48,162 bases of DNA from a bacterium (GCA_027063755.1 JAMORD010000040.1:1-48162); one strand, 5' to 3'. Shown: positions 1 through 9,049, numbered from the stretch's first letter. Notes: generated by a model from the letters alone, not told the origin. Program-made: numbers and translations.

Positions 1-600
1 TATAAGCTTTTGAAAGAAAAAGGTGCCAATGTATGTGTAAACTGGCCGGGACATCTTCCACCTGCGGCCGATAGGGTTTTTCCTGTGCCACTGACCGGTG
101 AAGAGAAGGGAACACTTGTAAATATAGACAAGGGTGAAGTTTCTGTAGATGATAAGGTGTTTCCCTTTACATATACTCCAGCAGAGCTACTGATAGATGG
201 TCTTGATGAACCAGACGATGTGCTTGCAGCACTGTTTGTCTCTTTATATGCAGGAACAAGGGGATTTGCAATGGATGAGGTGGCTGACAATGTCCTTGAG
301 TGGTTCCAGAGGTTGCTGGAGAAAGGATTTCCACACTACAAATATGTTGACCTTATATATGTCATTTCTTCACCTGATGTTTTTCGTGTCTGGGGTGATG
401 TTATGCAAAATGCCCAGCTGAAAGACGATATAGTTGTTTCTGTATATGACAAAGACGATACCCTTATTCCACCTGAATGGTTTAAAGTGGCATCTTATCT
501 TGCAAGGTACACAGGTAAGGGCAGGGTATATGTGAAGAGGAAGCAGGGTTATGAATACTTTGATGCAGATGGCTCTCGTGGGATGGTGGATAGCATATGA
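1..600 (+). CDS. C-terminal part of a DHH/nanoRNase-like protein, cut by the window start
   Basis: The frame is open from base 1, so the true start lies outside the window; about 199 residues are visible. Their order resembles the middle of DHH-family phosphoesterases (NrnA/RecJ-like): a helix followed by LLKEKGANVCV and a Pro-rich turn, then a helical stretch with LYAGTRGF where family members carry a Gly-Ile-x-x-Asp-Thr-Gly-x-Phe motif, then a Leu-rich linker. I cannot find the DHH triplet between residues 45 and 65, nor the C-terminal GGGH motif, so a catalytic role is doubtful. A DHH gene often sits directly before truB, which supports the family guess. The stop overlaps the truB start as ATGA. 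Family assignment is tentative; the reading frame itself is secure. Confidence 0.45.
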   Translation, partial: YKLLKEKGANVCVNWPGHLPPAADRVFPVPLTGEEKGTLVNIDKGEVSVDDKVFPFTYTPAELLIDGLDEPDDVLAALFVSLYAGTRGFAMDEVADNVLEWFQRLLEKGFPHYKYVDLIYVISSPDVFRVWGDVMQNAQLKDDIVVSVYDKDDTLIPPEWFKVASYLARYTGKGRVYVKRKQGYEYFDADGSRGMVDSI

Positions 601-1505
601 CAGATGGCATACTGCCTGTTATCAAGCCTGTTGGTATGCGTTCCATGGAGGTTGTAGATAGAATCAAACACCGACTAAAAAAAGTCTATGGCAAGAAGAT
701 AAAGATGGGACATACCGGCACCCTTGACAGAATGGCAGCAGGTATGTTTCCCCTGTGTATAGGCAAAGCATGTAAGTTTACATCGTTTTTTACATCGTGG
801 GATAAAGAGTATGTGGCCCATATTGTGCTGGGTAAGTCTACCAAGACCCACGATATAGAGGGAGAGGTTACATATGTTCATGAGGGACCTATTCCCGATA
901 GAAACACTGTTGTAGATGCCCTTAGCGAGCATTTTATGGGGGAGATTATGCAGGTGCCCCCTATTGTGTCTGCCGTTAGGGTAAAGGGGAGAAGGGCCCA
1001 TGAGTATTTTTACGACGATGGAAAAGATGAGGGAGAGGTAGAGATACCGCCCCGCAAAGTGTTTATATATGAAATGCAGATTATTGACTATAAGGTGGCC
1101 GACAGTTTGGGGCATTTGTTTGTGCGTATTCGTTGCTCTAAGGGCACATATATTAGGGCTATTGCCAGAGATTTAGGCAAAGTGCTTGGCACTGGTGGGT
1201 ATATGCACGGTCTTGTGCGTACGATTACAGGACCATTTAAACTTGACGGTGCCGTGCCCATGAATATGCTATGGCAGACAGACCATCCCCTTGATTATCT
1301 TGTACCCATTGAGTATGGGCTCAGGACATATCCTGAGATTGTGCTTTCTGATACCGACATCAATATGCTCCGCTTGGGAAGAGGACTTCCCCTTGGTGAC
1401 GAGGGGACTGTAGATGCCGTATTTAGGGTGAAAAATACTGCCGGTATGTTCGTTGGACTTGCGGAGATGAGGGAAGGGGTGTTAAAGGTAAAACTATGGT
1501 TATAA
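597..1505 (+). CDS. truB: tRNA pseudouridine-55 synthase TruB
   Basis: Converts uridine 55 in the T-loop of tRNAs to pseudouridine in the cytoplasm. The 302-residue product has the family signature GHTGTLD, with the catalytic aspartate at residue 44. The usual Pro after that Asp is Arg here (TLDRMA). Further landmarks are KEY (substrate tyrosine), TKTHDIEG, and KGTYIRAIARDLG, which carries the conserved arginine. A short C-terminal region fits a small PUA-like domain. The ATG overlaps the preceding stop by 4 bases and the 3' end overlaps ribF by 10, so the genes are probably translationally coupled. A truB-ribF pair is common in bacteria. Function is confident; the TLDR variant is a mild oddity. 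Confidence 0.93.
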   Translation: MTDGILPVIKPVGMRSMEVVDRIKHRLKKVYGKKIKMGHTGTLDRMAAGMFPLCIGKACKFTSFFTSWDKEYVAHIVLGKSTKTHDIEGEVTYVHEGPIPDRNTVVDALSEHFMGEIMQVPPIVSAVRVKGRRAHEYFYDDGKDEGEVEIPPRKVFIYEMQIIDYKVADSLGHLFVRIRCSKGTYIRAIARDLGKVLGTGGYMHGLVRTITGPFKLDGAVPMNMLWQTDHPLDYLVPIEYGLRTYPEIVLSDTDINMLRLGRGLPLGDEGTVDAVFRVKNTAGMFVGLAEMREGVLKVKLWL

Positions 1506-2470
1506 GATACTCTCTGCCTACATATAAGGTTAAAGGAGTTGTTATTGGAAGCTTTGATGGTCTACATAGAGGGCATGTAGCTCTTTTGGGGCTAGCAAGA
1601 AGGTTTGGGGTAGATAGTGTGCTAACATTCTACCCTGTACCAAAGGCTGTTAAAGAGAGAGTTGGACATATTACTGTACTTTGGGAGAAGGTTGCGGGAT
1701 TTTCTGGTATGGGATTTGATAATATATTTGTCCTGAACTTTGGGGATGACCGCATTCGTAATATGAGTGCAGAAGAATTCCTTTATGCTCTTGAGCCGTA
1801 TGTGGATATTATTGTGGTTGGTTTTAACTTTAGATTTGGGAAAGATAGGCAGGGAGATGTTGAAATGCTGAAAGAGTGGGGTAAAATCCACAATAAGAAG
1901 ATTATTATTATGGAGCCAGAGATGGAAGGGGATATTGTTATATCCAGTAGTAATATACGAAAGAGCATAGAAGAGGGCAATTTAGAAGATGCTTGGCTTA
2001 TGCTCGGTTATCCTTATTTTGCTTCAGGACCTGTAATAAGGGAGAGGGGGATGGGCACCAAGATGGGTTTTCCCACCATAAATATACAGGTGCCTTCTGA
2101 CAAGATCATGCCTCCATATGGGGTGTATAGTGGCCTCCTTGCTACCGATGATGGCAAGGTTGTTTGGGCTGTTGCCAACTGGGGAGAAGCCCCTACATTC
2201 GGAAGAAAAGAGCCCAGGCTTGAGGCACATGTACTTGATGAGGTGATAGGTGAGCTTCATCCAGAAAAGGCATTATTTGTATTTCAGCATTTTATTAGGA
2301 AAGAAAGAAAGTTTGGCAGTATTGATGAACTGAAGCATCAGATAGATATAGACCTAAAAAAGGCCATATCACTATACGATCCTGAGTTTATGCATGGATT
2401 TTACCGTGCCTTTTTACCATATACCATTTGGAGGAGTATGTCTGTTATTCCTTTTGGATACGGTAGATAA
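1496..2470 (+). CDS. ribF: Bifunctional riboflavin kinase / FAD synthetase
   Basis: Phosphorylates riboflavin to FMN and adenylates FMN to FAD. The N-terminal nucleotidyltransferase half shows GSFDGLHRGH near residue 20 (the nucleotide-binding HxGH type motif) and SSSNIRKSIEEG near 160. The C-terminal kinase half shows GTKMGFPTINI, PPYGVYSG, NWGEAPTFG and EAHVLD, then IRKERKFGSIDEL. Length (324 residues) is normal, with about 30 extra residues after the kinase domain (from about 293) that I cannot assign. The ATG lies inside truB, overlapping by 10 bases. All catalytic landmarks are present, so both activities are expected. Confidence 0.93.
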   Translation: MVIRYSLPTYKVKGVVIGSFDGLHRGHVALLGLARRFGVDSVLTFYPVPKAVKERVGHITVLWEKVAGFSGMGFDNIFVLNFGDDRIRNMSAEEFLYALEPYVDIIVVGFNFRFGKDRQGDVEMLKEWGKIHNKKIIIMEPEMEGDIVISSSNIRKSIEEGNLEDAWLMLGYPYFASGPVIRERGMGTKMGFPTINIQVPSDKIMPPYGVYSGLLATDDGKVVWAVANWGEAPTFGRKEPRLEAHVLDEVIGELHPEKALFVFQHFIRKERKFGSIDELKHQIDIDLKKAISLYDPEFMHGFYRAFLPYTIWRSMSVIPFGYGR

Positions 2471-2497
2471 CCTGCTTTGGGGAGGGAGGGGACTACT

Positions 2498-3337
2498 GTG
2501 AAGCTTTGGAAGACAAAGAAATTTGCCAAGGCTATAAACAAAGTTAATGGCGAGAGATTTCAGATATGTCATAAGAAGATGGGCAGACCGTCAAGGCTTG
2601 CAATATTACTTTTAACCGATGACCCGTCATCGCATGGGTATGCTCATATGCAAAAAAAAACTTTTGCTAAGCATGGAGTAGATGTGTCTCTTGTGCACTA
2701 TCCAGCTGACATTCCCGCTGACACTATCTATGAGGATGTCATTAAGTGGATAGAGTGGGCCGATGGTGTGTTTCTGCACAGGCCTTTATACAGGCATCTT
2801 GATTATAGAAAGGTGCTTGGCATGATTCCATATACAAAAGACATAGAGGGTTTGAAAGAGGCGTCTATGGGTGGCCTTGTGCTAAAAAGATTCAATGTTA
2901 TACCGGCAACGGCCTGGTCGGCTGCTCTGATTCCGATGTTATATGGGGTTAATCTTGCAGGTAAAAAGACCGTTGTCATAGGTCGTTCACCGACTGTGGG
3001 TATGCCCCTGTCTATTTTGCTCACTCATATGAATGCTACAGTGTCTACAGTGCACTCTAAGACGCCGGATATTACAGAATATACGAAAATGGCTGATATT
3101 GTCTTTGTGGCTGTGGGTCGTCCAAGATTCCTTAAAGGTGACATGATAAGGGAAGGATCTTATGTTGTAGATATAGGTATTCACTATATAGGTGATGAGA
3201 TTGTGGGGGATGTTGATGCCTATTCTATTGAAGGTAAGGCTGCGGCATATACCCCAGTTCCCGGTGGTGTGGGTACGCTGACATCGTCCCTTATTGTGTC
3301 TTCGTTTTTGAAGCTTTTAGAAAAGTATGTATGCTAA
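2498..3337 (+). CDS. folD: FolD-family methylenetetrahydrofolate dehydrogenase/cyclohydrolase, catalytic residues altered
   Basis: FolD interconverts methylene-, methenyl- and formyl-tetrahydrofolate. The NAD(P)-binding half is textbook: GRSPTVGMPL, NATVSTVHSKT, a GDVD, and TPVPGGVGTLT near the C terminus. The N-terminal catalytic half is not. Aligned without gaps, the YxxxK lysine is Gln52 (Tyr48 is kept), the usual QLP motif reads HRP at 94-96, KDxDG reads KDIEG at 114-118, and PCTP reads PATA. The GTG at 2498 is chosen over a TTG at 2477 because a GGGAGGGAGGGG ribosome site lies 7 bases before it, giving 279 residues. Dehydrogenase activity may survive; cyclohydrolase activity is doubtful. 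Thermotoga FolD may share some of these changes, as far as I recall. Confidence 0.85.
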   Translation: MKLWKTKKFAKAINKVNGERFQICHKKMGRPSRLAILLLTDDPSSHGYAHMQKKTFAKHGVDVSLVHYPADIPADTIYEDVIKWIEWADGVFLHRPLYRHLDYRKVLGMIPYTKDIEGLKEASMGGLVLKRFNVIPATAWSAALIPMLYGVNLAGKKTVVIGRSPTVGMPLSILLTHMNATVSTVHSKTPDITEYTKMADIVFVAVGRPRFLKGDMIREGSYVVDIGIHYIGDEIVGDVDAYSIEGKAAAYTPVPGGVGTLTSSLIVSSFLKLLEKYVC

Positions 3338-3343
3338 GGTGCT

Positions 3344-3673
3344 ATGTATATAAGAACATCTAAGGATTGGCATAGATTTTGGCAGAAAAAACGAGGCGAG
3401 GTAAAAGTTGTGTGTATAGATGCTTCGCTAATAGATGATCCTTTATTTGGAAAGGTTTTTGATAGGCATGACTTTTTTGAAAGAGTTCTAAAGAACTATG
3501 ATGGTATTCTATTAGTTAGGGAAGAGCATGGATATTATCTTGTGTCTCGTAAATATATGGCGTTCTTCCCGAAGAAGGTTTTTAATGACTATGACAAGAC
3601 TTGTGAAAGAGAGGAATTTGATGTACAATTATTGTTTGATACCCTTATAAATCGCTTTTTAAAGGAGGTGTAG
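3344..3673 (+). CDS. Small protein of unknown function between folD and metK
   Basis: I do not recognise this 109-residue protein. It has no signal peptide or membrane segment, is rich in Asp, Lys, Phe and Tyr, and has alternating hydrophobic strands (VKVVCIDASLI, GILLVREEHGYYLVS) that suggest a small alpha/beta fold. It starts 6 bases after the folD stop, with AAGG just before the ATG, and ends 3 bases before the metK start codon; the AAAGGAGGTG of metK overlaps its last codons. Tight packing on both sides and codon usage like the neighbours argue that it is a real gene of the same operon. No function is proposed. Confidence 0.7.
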   Translation: MYIRTSKDWHRFWQKKRGEVKVVCIDASLIDDPLFGKVFDRHDFFERVLKNYDGILLVREEHGYYLVSRKYMAFFPKKVFNDYDKTCEREEFDVQLLFDTLINRFLKEV

Positions 3674-3676
3674 AGA

Positions 3677-4924
3677 GTGAAGAGATATTTCCGTTTTACA
3701 TCTGAGTCCGTTACAGAGGGCCATCCCGACAAGGTAGCCGACCAGATTTCTGATGCTATTCTTGATGCTTACTTGTCAGGTGATCCATACAGCCGTGTTG
3801 CTGCCGAGACCGCAGTCAATACGGGTATTGTCTATGTGTTTGGTGAGATTACATCTCAGGCAAATCCAGATCTTGATGAGGTTATACGAAATGTCATAAG
3901 GAATATTGGCTATACAAAGGCAGAGTATGGATTTGCCGCAGATTCTGTAGGTATCATATTTGGACTAAAACGCCAGTCTCCCGATATAGCTATGGGTGTT
4001 AACAAGTCTCTTGAGGCTAAAGTGGGAGAGGCTGATACAGAGGAGGAGGCCATTGGTGCGGGAGACCAGGGCATGATGATAGGTTATGCTGTTGCGGAAA
4101 CCGATGTTTATATGCCTCTTCCCATTTACCTTGCCCACAAGCTTGTAAAGAGACTTGCCGATGTCCGTAAGCGTGGTGACCTTCCATTTCTTAGACCTGA
4201 TGGAAAGAGTCAGGTTACTGTTAAATATGAGCTTGATACAGAAACAGGTATTAGAAGACCAATAAAGATTACCGATGTTGTTGTATCTGCTCAGCACGAT
4301 GATATGGACATGGACGAGCTGAGGGAGAAAATTCTTAAGCATGTCATTCTTCCTGTGCTTCCTGAGAACCTTATGCCATCTAAATATGTTATCAATGTGC
4401 CAGAAGATGATCCTGCTATGGATAGTGACACATTGAGAATATTCATCAATCCAACAGGTAGATTTGTTATAGGTGGCCCTAAGGGTGATGCAGGTCTTAC
4501 TGGTCGTAAGATTATGGTTGATACATATGGTTCTATGGCAAGCCACGGTGGTGGTGCATTCAGCGGAAAAGACCCAACGAAGGTTGACCGTTCCGCAGCA
4601 TATATGGCAAGATATATTGCCAAAAATATTGTTGCCGCAGGGCTTGCTTACGAGGCAACAGTACAGCTTGCGTATGCTATTGGTGTAGCCGAACCTGTGT
4701 CTCTTATGATTGATACCCATGGTACGGGCAAGGTACCTGAAATAGAGATTGCCAAGTGGTTTGATGAAAATGTTGATATGACTCCAGGTGGCATTATAAA
4801 GAGGTTCAATCTTAGAAGACCTATTTATCTGCAGACTGCTGCCTATGGTCACTTTGGTAGAGAAGGCTTCCCGTGGGAGGAAACGGATCTTGTAGATGAG
4901 CTCAGAAGACACTTTGGCCTATAA
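3677..4924 (+). CDS. metK: S-adenosylmethionine synthetase
   Basis: Makes S-adenosylmethionine from methionine and ATP. The 415-residue protein opens with [20 protein letters not shown] (ATP and metal site), then [12 protein letters not shown] and [20 protein letters not shown], the invariant motifs of bacterial MetK. It is slightly longer than the E. coli enzyme (384 residues). The GTG start follows a near-perfect AAAGGAGGTG site. No SAM riboswitch precedes it; there is no room between it and the upstream gene. Its end overlaps priA by 29 bases, and an intrinsic terminator lies 34 bases past its stop, inside priA. AhcY, encoded further along, handles the by-product of SAM-dependent methylation. 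Confidence 0.97.
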   Translation: MKRYFRFTSESVTEGHPDKVADQISDAILDAYLSGDPYSRVAAETAVNTGIVYVFGEITSQANPDLDEVIRNVIRNIGYTKAEYGFAADSVGIIFGLKRQSPDIAMGVNKSLEAKVGEADTEEEAIGAGDQGMMIGYAVAETDVYMPLPIYLAHKLVKRLADVRKRGDLPFLRPDGKSQVTVKYELDTETGIRRPIKITDVVVSAQHDDMDMDELREKILKHVILPVLPENLMPSKYVINVPEDDPAMDSDTLRIFINPTGRFVIGGPKGDAGLTGRKIMVDTYGSMASHGGGAFSGKDPTKVDRSAAYMARYIAKNIVAAGLAYEATVQLAYAIGVAEPVSLMIDTHGTGKVPEIEIAKWFDENVDMTPGGIIKRFNLRRPIYLQTAAYGHFGREGFPWEETDLVDELRRHFGL

Positions 4925-6974
4925 GTATTACAAAGTTGCTATTGATACACCACTGATAGGAGAGCGGTCGGTATTTACCTACCGCTCTCTTTTTTTACTA
5001 CATCCCGGTGACCTTGTTGTTGTGCCTGTAGGTAAAGGAGATGCTCCCAGATATGGCATTGTCGTGGGTATTGCCGATGAGGTACCCGCTGGTGTAGAGA
5101 TAAAAGATGTTTCACAGATTGCATATCGTGGACTGTTTCCCTGCTGGTATGTTCATTTTGTTTTAGATGTTTCCACAAAGTTGTTAATTCCACCATTTAA
5201 TATATTTCTCATATCCTACGATAAGACCCTTATGGATATATCCCGTATTAGATTGCTAATGTATACGGGGAAAACATGTCCTATTTCTAAAAGTCCAGCG
5301 CTGAACATACTTGCTTCCGATTTACAAGAGCATGGTTATTTGTTGTGGCGTGATGTAAGAAAGCGATTTGGCTCTAAGGCTGGCAGATTGTGGAAACGAC
5401 TCAAGGATGTGGGATGTGCTACAGAGACTATTGGTAGCCGTGCATATACCCCTAAGGCATCTGCCGATGTGTGGCTTGTGTGTCAAGATAAGGAATATCC
5501 CCTGAAAATAGCCCTTGCGTCGTTTGGTAGAAAGACAGTTTTACAGATGTTGGAGGTAGGACATTGTAAAGTTGTTTACTATACACCTGATAGTGCTGAA
5601 GACAGTGGTAATGAAAGAGGGCTTTTCACTATAAAAGGCACGATAGATGATGTCATAGAGTTGGTAAAAAAGATGAGTGGTAAGGTGGCCGTGGTGGTAA
5701 GAAATCGCTCGGTAGCCACAGGACTTGCCAAAAAGATGGTAAAACAGGGTATAAATCGGGTGATATCTCCTACGCTAAAGAAAAAAGAACTCCTCTCGTA
5801 TATTGTTTCAGACATAGCAGGTGTCTTTGTTGTTTCTCCAGGCTATGTCTTCAAACCGTGGCATGGTTTGTCTACTGTGATTTTCTATGATATAGACGAT
5901 GTGTCTATACCATTTAGAGATGGGGCATATATGAGTTTGCCAGAGGTTGTTCCTATTCTTAGAAGCTATGTAGACAGTATTTACTATGTTTCACCATTTC
6001 CTAATCTGTCTATTGCCGATATGTCTGATGATGTTAAGGAGCAATATATACCGGGTAATATTACCGTGATCTCTAAGCCCCGAGACGAAGTCTTGCACGC
6101 AGATACACTACAGAAGATGAAAGATATTGTAGGGCGTGGGGGCAGGGTGCTTGTGTATGCATCCCGCCTTGGTTATAAGACGGCAGTGCTATGTCGCCAT
6201 TGTGGTTATGTGCAGAAGTGTCCTGTGTGTGGTTTTACTATGGTTTATCACCTGAAAGAAGATAAGATGATATGCCACAGATGCGGACACACGGAACATC
6301 CTATGGCTACATGTCCTAAGTGTGGTTCTTCAGACATTGTTATGGTTGGTACGGGTATAGAGCTGATAGAGACAGAACTTCGCCGTGTGTTTGGTGATGC
6401 CCTTTGTGTACAAAGTTCCAGTCGGAGGAAAAAGTGCTCTCCAGATAAACCTGTTGTGCTTGCCACTTTTCGTTTTTATAGGTATTTTGTTGGGGATCCC
6501 TTTGATATGGTATATGTCCCCGATATGGACTTTATGTGGGCTATACCAGAATATACAGTATGGGAGACAACAATGAGAAGGATTCACCGCTTGGCTATGG
6601 CTGGTAAGGAAATTGTTATAGCCACAAATATTTCCGATGTGTGGAAAGAAAGATTGGATGAGAGATATATGTCGTTTGTAAGGCGAGAACTGGGTGAGAG
6701 AAAACTCCTATCTTTCCCCCCTTTTGTACCTATACTGACACTGGAGTATGGGGGAGAAGACTATAAAGATACCCGTGCCAAGGTTGAGCATTTCTATGAA
6801 ATATTGGTGAATTCTAAATGTGGTGAAGTATGGAATCCCGAGTTTGTAGGACGCTTTTCTACCGATGGATTATATCGCTGGATGATAAGACTTTCTCTTG
6901 ACACTATACCTTCTCAGATTATAGAATTCGTTGAAAAAACGCATCCTATAAGGTATTACCTTTCTACCCTTTAA
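4896..6974 (+). CDS. priA: PriA-family primosomal protein lacking helicase motifs
   Basis: PriA recognises stalled or repaired replication forks and reloads the replisome. This 692-residue protein keeps the N-terminal 3'-DNA-binding fold (about 5-110), a winged-helix-like segment (about 130-190) and the zinc-binding insert with all eight cysteines (433, 436, 442, 445, 460, 463, 473, 476). The helicase core is degenerate: no GxGKT loop around 190-215, DIDD at 332-335 in place of [12 protein letters not shown] in place of SATPSLES, and no GRAGR motif near 560. Actinobacterial PriA proteins are known to lack helicase motifs in a similar way. It overlaps metK by 29 bases; a TTG at 4914 is an alternative start. 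It probably acts as a structural loader, not a helicase. Confidence 0.85.
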   Translation: MSSEDTLAYKYYKVAIDTPLIGERSVFTYRSLFLLHPGDLVVVPVGKGDAPRYGIVVGIADEVPAGVEIKDVSQIAYRGLFPCWYVHFVLDVSTKLLIPPFNIFLISYDKTLMDISRIRLLMYTGKTCPISKSPALNILASDLQEHGYLLWRDVRKRFGSKAGRLWKRLKDVGCATETIGSRAYTPKASADVWLVCQDKEYPLKIALASFGRKTVLQMLEVGHCKVVYYTPDSAEDSGNERGLFTIKGTIDDVIELVKKMSGKVAVVVRNRSVATGLAKKMVKQGINRVISPTLKKKELLSYIVSDIAGVFVVSPGYVFKPWHGLSTVIFYDIDDVSIPFRDGAYMSLPEVVPILRSYVDSIYYVSPFPNLSIADMSDDVKEQYIPGNITVISKPRDEVLHADTLQKMKDIVGRGGRVLVYASRLGYKTAVLCRHCGYVQKCPVCGFTMVYHLKEDKMICHRCGHTEHPMATCPKCGSSDIVMVGTGIELIETELRRVFGDALCVQSSSRRKKCSPDKPVVLATFRFYRYFVGDPFDMVYVPDMDFMWAIPEYTVWETTMRRIHRLAMAGKEIVIATNISDVWKERLDERYMSFVRRELGERKLLSFPPFVPILTLEYGGEDYKDTRAKVEHFYEILVNSKCGEVWNPEFVGRFSTDGLYRWMIRLSLDTIPSQIIEFVEKTHPIRYYLSTL
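4958..4996 (+). terminator. Intrinsic terminator inside the 5' end of priA
   Basis: A 9-bp perfect stem (4960-4968 with 4981-4989, GAGAGCGGT/ACCGCTCTC) is extended outward by a G-T and an A-T pair. It has an inner 3-bp GGT/ACC stem with an ATTT loop and is followed directly by seven T residues (4990-4996). This is a textbook Rho-independent terminator, 34 bases after the metK stop. It is also coding sequence for PriA residues about 21-34, in a part that matches the PriA N-terminal fold. It probably ends most metK transcripts and lets a fraction continue into priA. Confidence 0.85.
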
Positions 6975-7013
6975 GAAAATTGATGTGTATGTACTTATTT
7001 CACCATGATATGC

Positions 7014-7035
7014 TATAATCTTTAGCGAGTGAAAA
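7014..7035 (+). promoter_or_regulatory. feoB promoter -10 and adjoining putative operator
   Basis: TGCTATAATC gives an extended -10 (TATAAT at 7014-7019) about 50 bases before the feoB start; the -35 region (about 6991) is weak. The bases from 7014 to 7035 match the block at 8991-9012 before feoA at 15 of 22 positions, including an identical TATA, TTTAGC and GAAA at the same spacing. I infer a binding site for the iron regulator encoded downstream of feoA. It is not a clear palindrome, so the operator reading is weak, while the -10 is good. Confidence 0.45.
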
Positions 7036-7067
7036 GTTTAGAGATATAAACAAAGGAGGTGCCACAG

Positions 7068-8990
7068 GTGAAGACACTGCACAGACTCCGAGTAGCCCTT
7101 GCTGGGAATCCCAATGTTGGCAAATCGGCTTTGTTTAATGTCTTGACAGGCATGTATCAGCATACGGCAAACTGGCCCGGTAAAACGGTAGAGAGAAAAG
7201 AAGGTTTTTTTGATATAGACGATGTTCATGTTGAAGTGATTGATCTCCCAGGTATTTATTCCCTAACTGTGACATCTCCCGAAGAAGAGGTTACAAGGGA
7301 GTTTTTAACAAATGGAGATATAGATGTGGTCATCAATGTTGTTGATGCTTCCAATCTCTTTAGAAATCTTATGTTTACAGTGCAACTTCTTGAGCTATTT
7401 CCCCGTGTGATACTTTTTGTTAATATGCTTGATGTGGCAGAGGCTAAGGGGGTAAAGATAGACCTTGACAAACTGTCTAAGAAACTTGGTATACCCGTTG
7501 TCGGCGGTGTTGTTGTAACGGGAGAGGGTATAGATGAGTTGAAACAGGTGCTGAAAGATGTTGTTAGTGGTAAGGTGCATTTTCATCCTGTGTATCCTGT
7601 GTATGGTCAGGAGGTTGAAATTCTTGAAGAATACCTTGCCAAATATGGTTGCAAATATCCGCCAAAGTTTGCCGCTGTGAAGGCACTTGAAGGTGATGAG
7701 GAGATTATCAAGTTATTGAAGGAAAAAGGAATTAGTGTTCCTGAGCCACAACCACAGGCTATTTCGCAGATTCGTGCCGAGTGGCTGAAGAATCTTCTGA
7801 GGGATGTGTTTGTTGTAGATGATTATAATCCAGAGATGACAATAACCGACCGTATAGACATGGTTGTTACACATCCTATATGGGGATATGTCGTTTTTAT
7901 ATTGGTTATGTTTCTTATGTTTTATATTACATTTACATTTGGCGGATACTTTGCCAATCTTATAGATATGTTCTTTGGTTGGTTAGGAGATGCCATATCT
8001 AAATATATTGCTTCGGATTTGTGGAGATCATTTATTGTAGATGCTGTTATTGGTGGTGTTGGTTCTGTGCTAACATTTACACCTATTATCTTTACATTTT
8101 TCCTTATGTATTCTATTCTTGAAGATAGTGGATACATTGCCCGGGCTGCGGCCATGATGGATAGACTCATGCACCTATTAGGACTTCCTGCTAAGCTGTT
8201 TTTCCCACTTATTTTGGGTATGGGATGTACAGTGCCAGCTGTTATGGGGACAACGGCTTTGGAGGAAGAGGAACGCAAGCTTGGTGTGTATCTTGTAGGG
8301 TTTATGCCATGTAGTGCAAGGCTTGCCGTGTACAGTGCTATAGTATCTGCTTTCTTTAGAGGTTATACAGGGGCACTTGTTATTGTTTCTATGTATCTTA
8401 TAGGTTTCTTAGCCGTTGTTGTAGGTGCTAAGGTACTTAAGATGTTTGGTCTGGCAAAAGATACAATGCCACTTGTTATAGAGTTGCCATCGTATCACAT
8501 TCCTCATATAAGAACTGTGCTTTACTCTACCTGGATACGCACGAAAGAGTTTATTTATAAGGCTGGTACACTTATCTTTGTATCCACTATCGTTATATGG
8601 ATGCTTGTCAATATGCCTTTTGGGGTGAAACCTGAAGATAGTTATCTTGCATGGCTTGGTAGAGTGATAGCTCCACTTTTTGCTCCACTTGGGCTTGCCG
8701 ACTGGCGAATTGTGTCTACACTGATTCCGTCATTTGCAGCCAAAGAGGCTGCCATTGCCACCATTGGTGTACTGTATGGTGGGGTAGAGATGTTGAAGCA
8801 TGCTATTACCATTCCTCAGATACTGGTGTTTTTGGTGTTCTTTACCCTATATACCCCATGTATGGCAACGCTGGGTGCCATATACAGCGTTACAAAGAGA
8901 TGGAAAGTTGTATTTTTATCAGTGCTGTTTAGTTTTGCCACAGCGTATATTTTCGCTTTCATGACACGACTAATAGTAATGGGAGTTTAG
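7068..8990 (+). CDS. feoB: Ferrous iron transporter FeoB
   Basis: Fe(II) uptake protein of the inner membrane. The cytoplasmic G domain shows GNPNVGKS (13-20), NWPGKTVE, DLPGIYSL and NMLD, the G1-G4 motifs. The membrane part has the gating motif MGCTVPAVMGT and several clear helices, ending with a hydrophobic pair. The usual length is 640-780 residues; this one is 640. A GTG at 7059 lies inside the AAAGGAGGTG ribosome site, so the GTG at 7068, 8 bases after that site, is taken as the start. Order is feoB-feoA-regulator instead of the more common feoA first; 59 bases separate feoB from feoA and hold a second promoter-like element. Confidence 0.95.
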   Translation: MKTLHRLRVALAGNPNVGKSALFNVLTGMYQHTANWPGKTVERKEGFFDIDDVHVEVIDLPGIYSLTVTSPEEEVTREFLTNGDIDVVINVVDASNLFRNLMFTVQLLELFPRVILFVNMLDVAEAKGVKIDLDKLSKKLGIPVVGGVVVTGEGIDELKQVLKDVVSGKVHFHPVYPVYGQEVEILEEYLAKYGCKYPPKFAAVKALEGDEEIIKLLKEKGISVPEPQPQAISQIRAEWLKNLLRDVFVVDDYNPEMTITDRIDMVVTHPIWGYVVFILVMFLMFYITFTFGGYFANLIDMFFGWLGDAISKYIASDLWRSFIVDAVIGGVGSVLTFTPIIFTFFLMYSILEDSGYIARAAAMMDRLMHLLGLPAKLFFPLILGMGCTVPAVMGTTALEEEERKLGVYLVGFMPCSARLAVYSAIVSAFFRGYTGALVIVSMYLIGFLAVVVGAKVLKMFGLAKDTMPLVIELPSYHIPHIRTVLYSTWIRTKEFIYKAGTLIFVSTIVIWMLVNMPFGVKPEDSYLAWLGRVIAPLFAPLGLADWRIVSTLIPSFAAKEAAIATIGVLYGGVEMLKHAITIPQILVFLVFFTLYTPCMATLGAIYSVTKRWKVVFLSVLFSFATAYIFAFMTRLIVMGV

Positions 8991-9027
8991 TATAGAGTTT
9001 AGCAATGGAAACTTTTTGTGGTATTAT
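8991..9027 (+). promoter_or_regulatory. Promoter-like region before feoA, shared element with feoB
   Basis: TTAGCA (8999-9004) and TATTAT (9022-9027) are separated by 17 bases, a reasonable sigma-70 promoter ending about 23 bases before the feoA ATG. The block 8991-9012 resembles the sequence beside the feoB -10 at 15 of 22 positions. Either it is an operator used twice, or the TATAGA at 8991 serves as an alternative -10. Position and recurrence are visible; the regulatory meaning is inferred. Confidence 0.35.
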
Positions 9028-9049
9028 GTATGTTAGGAGGTGCCATTAA

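Noticed and set aside
772-791. Possible terminator in truB (ATGTAA/TTACAT followed by six T)
   Set aside because: The stem is short, AT-only and has a 2-base loop, so it would be unstable.
2477-2497. TTG start for folD at 2477
   Set aside because: It would place the strong GGGAGGGAGGGG ribosome site inside the gene; GTG 2498 fits that site.
3661-3680. SAM riboswitch before metK
   Set aside because: The upstream bases are the coding end of the preceding gene; there is no leader.
3965-4912. Long open frame on the - strand opposite metK
   Set aside because: It mirrors a strongly conserved gene, has no ribosome site, and its translation is rich in Ile, Asn, Cys and His runs without domains.
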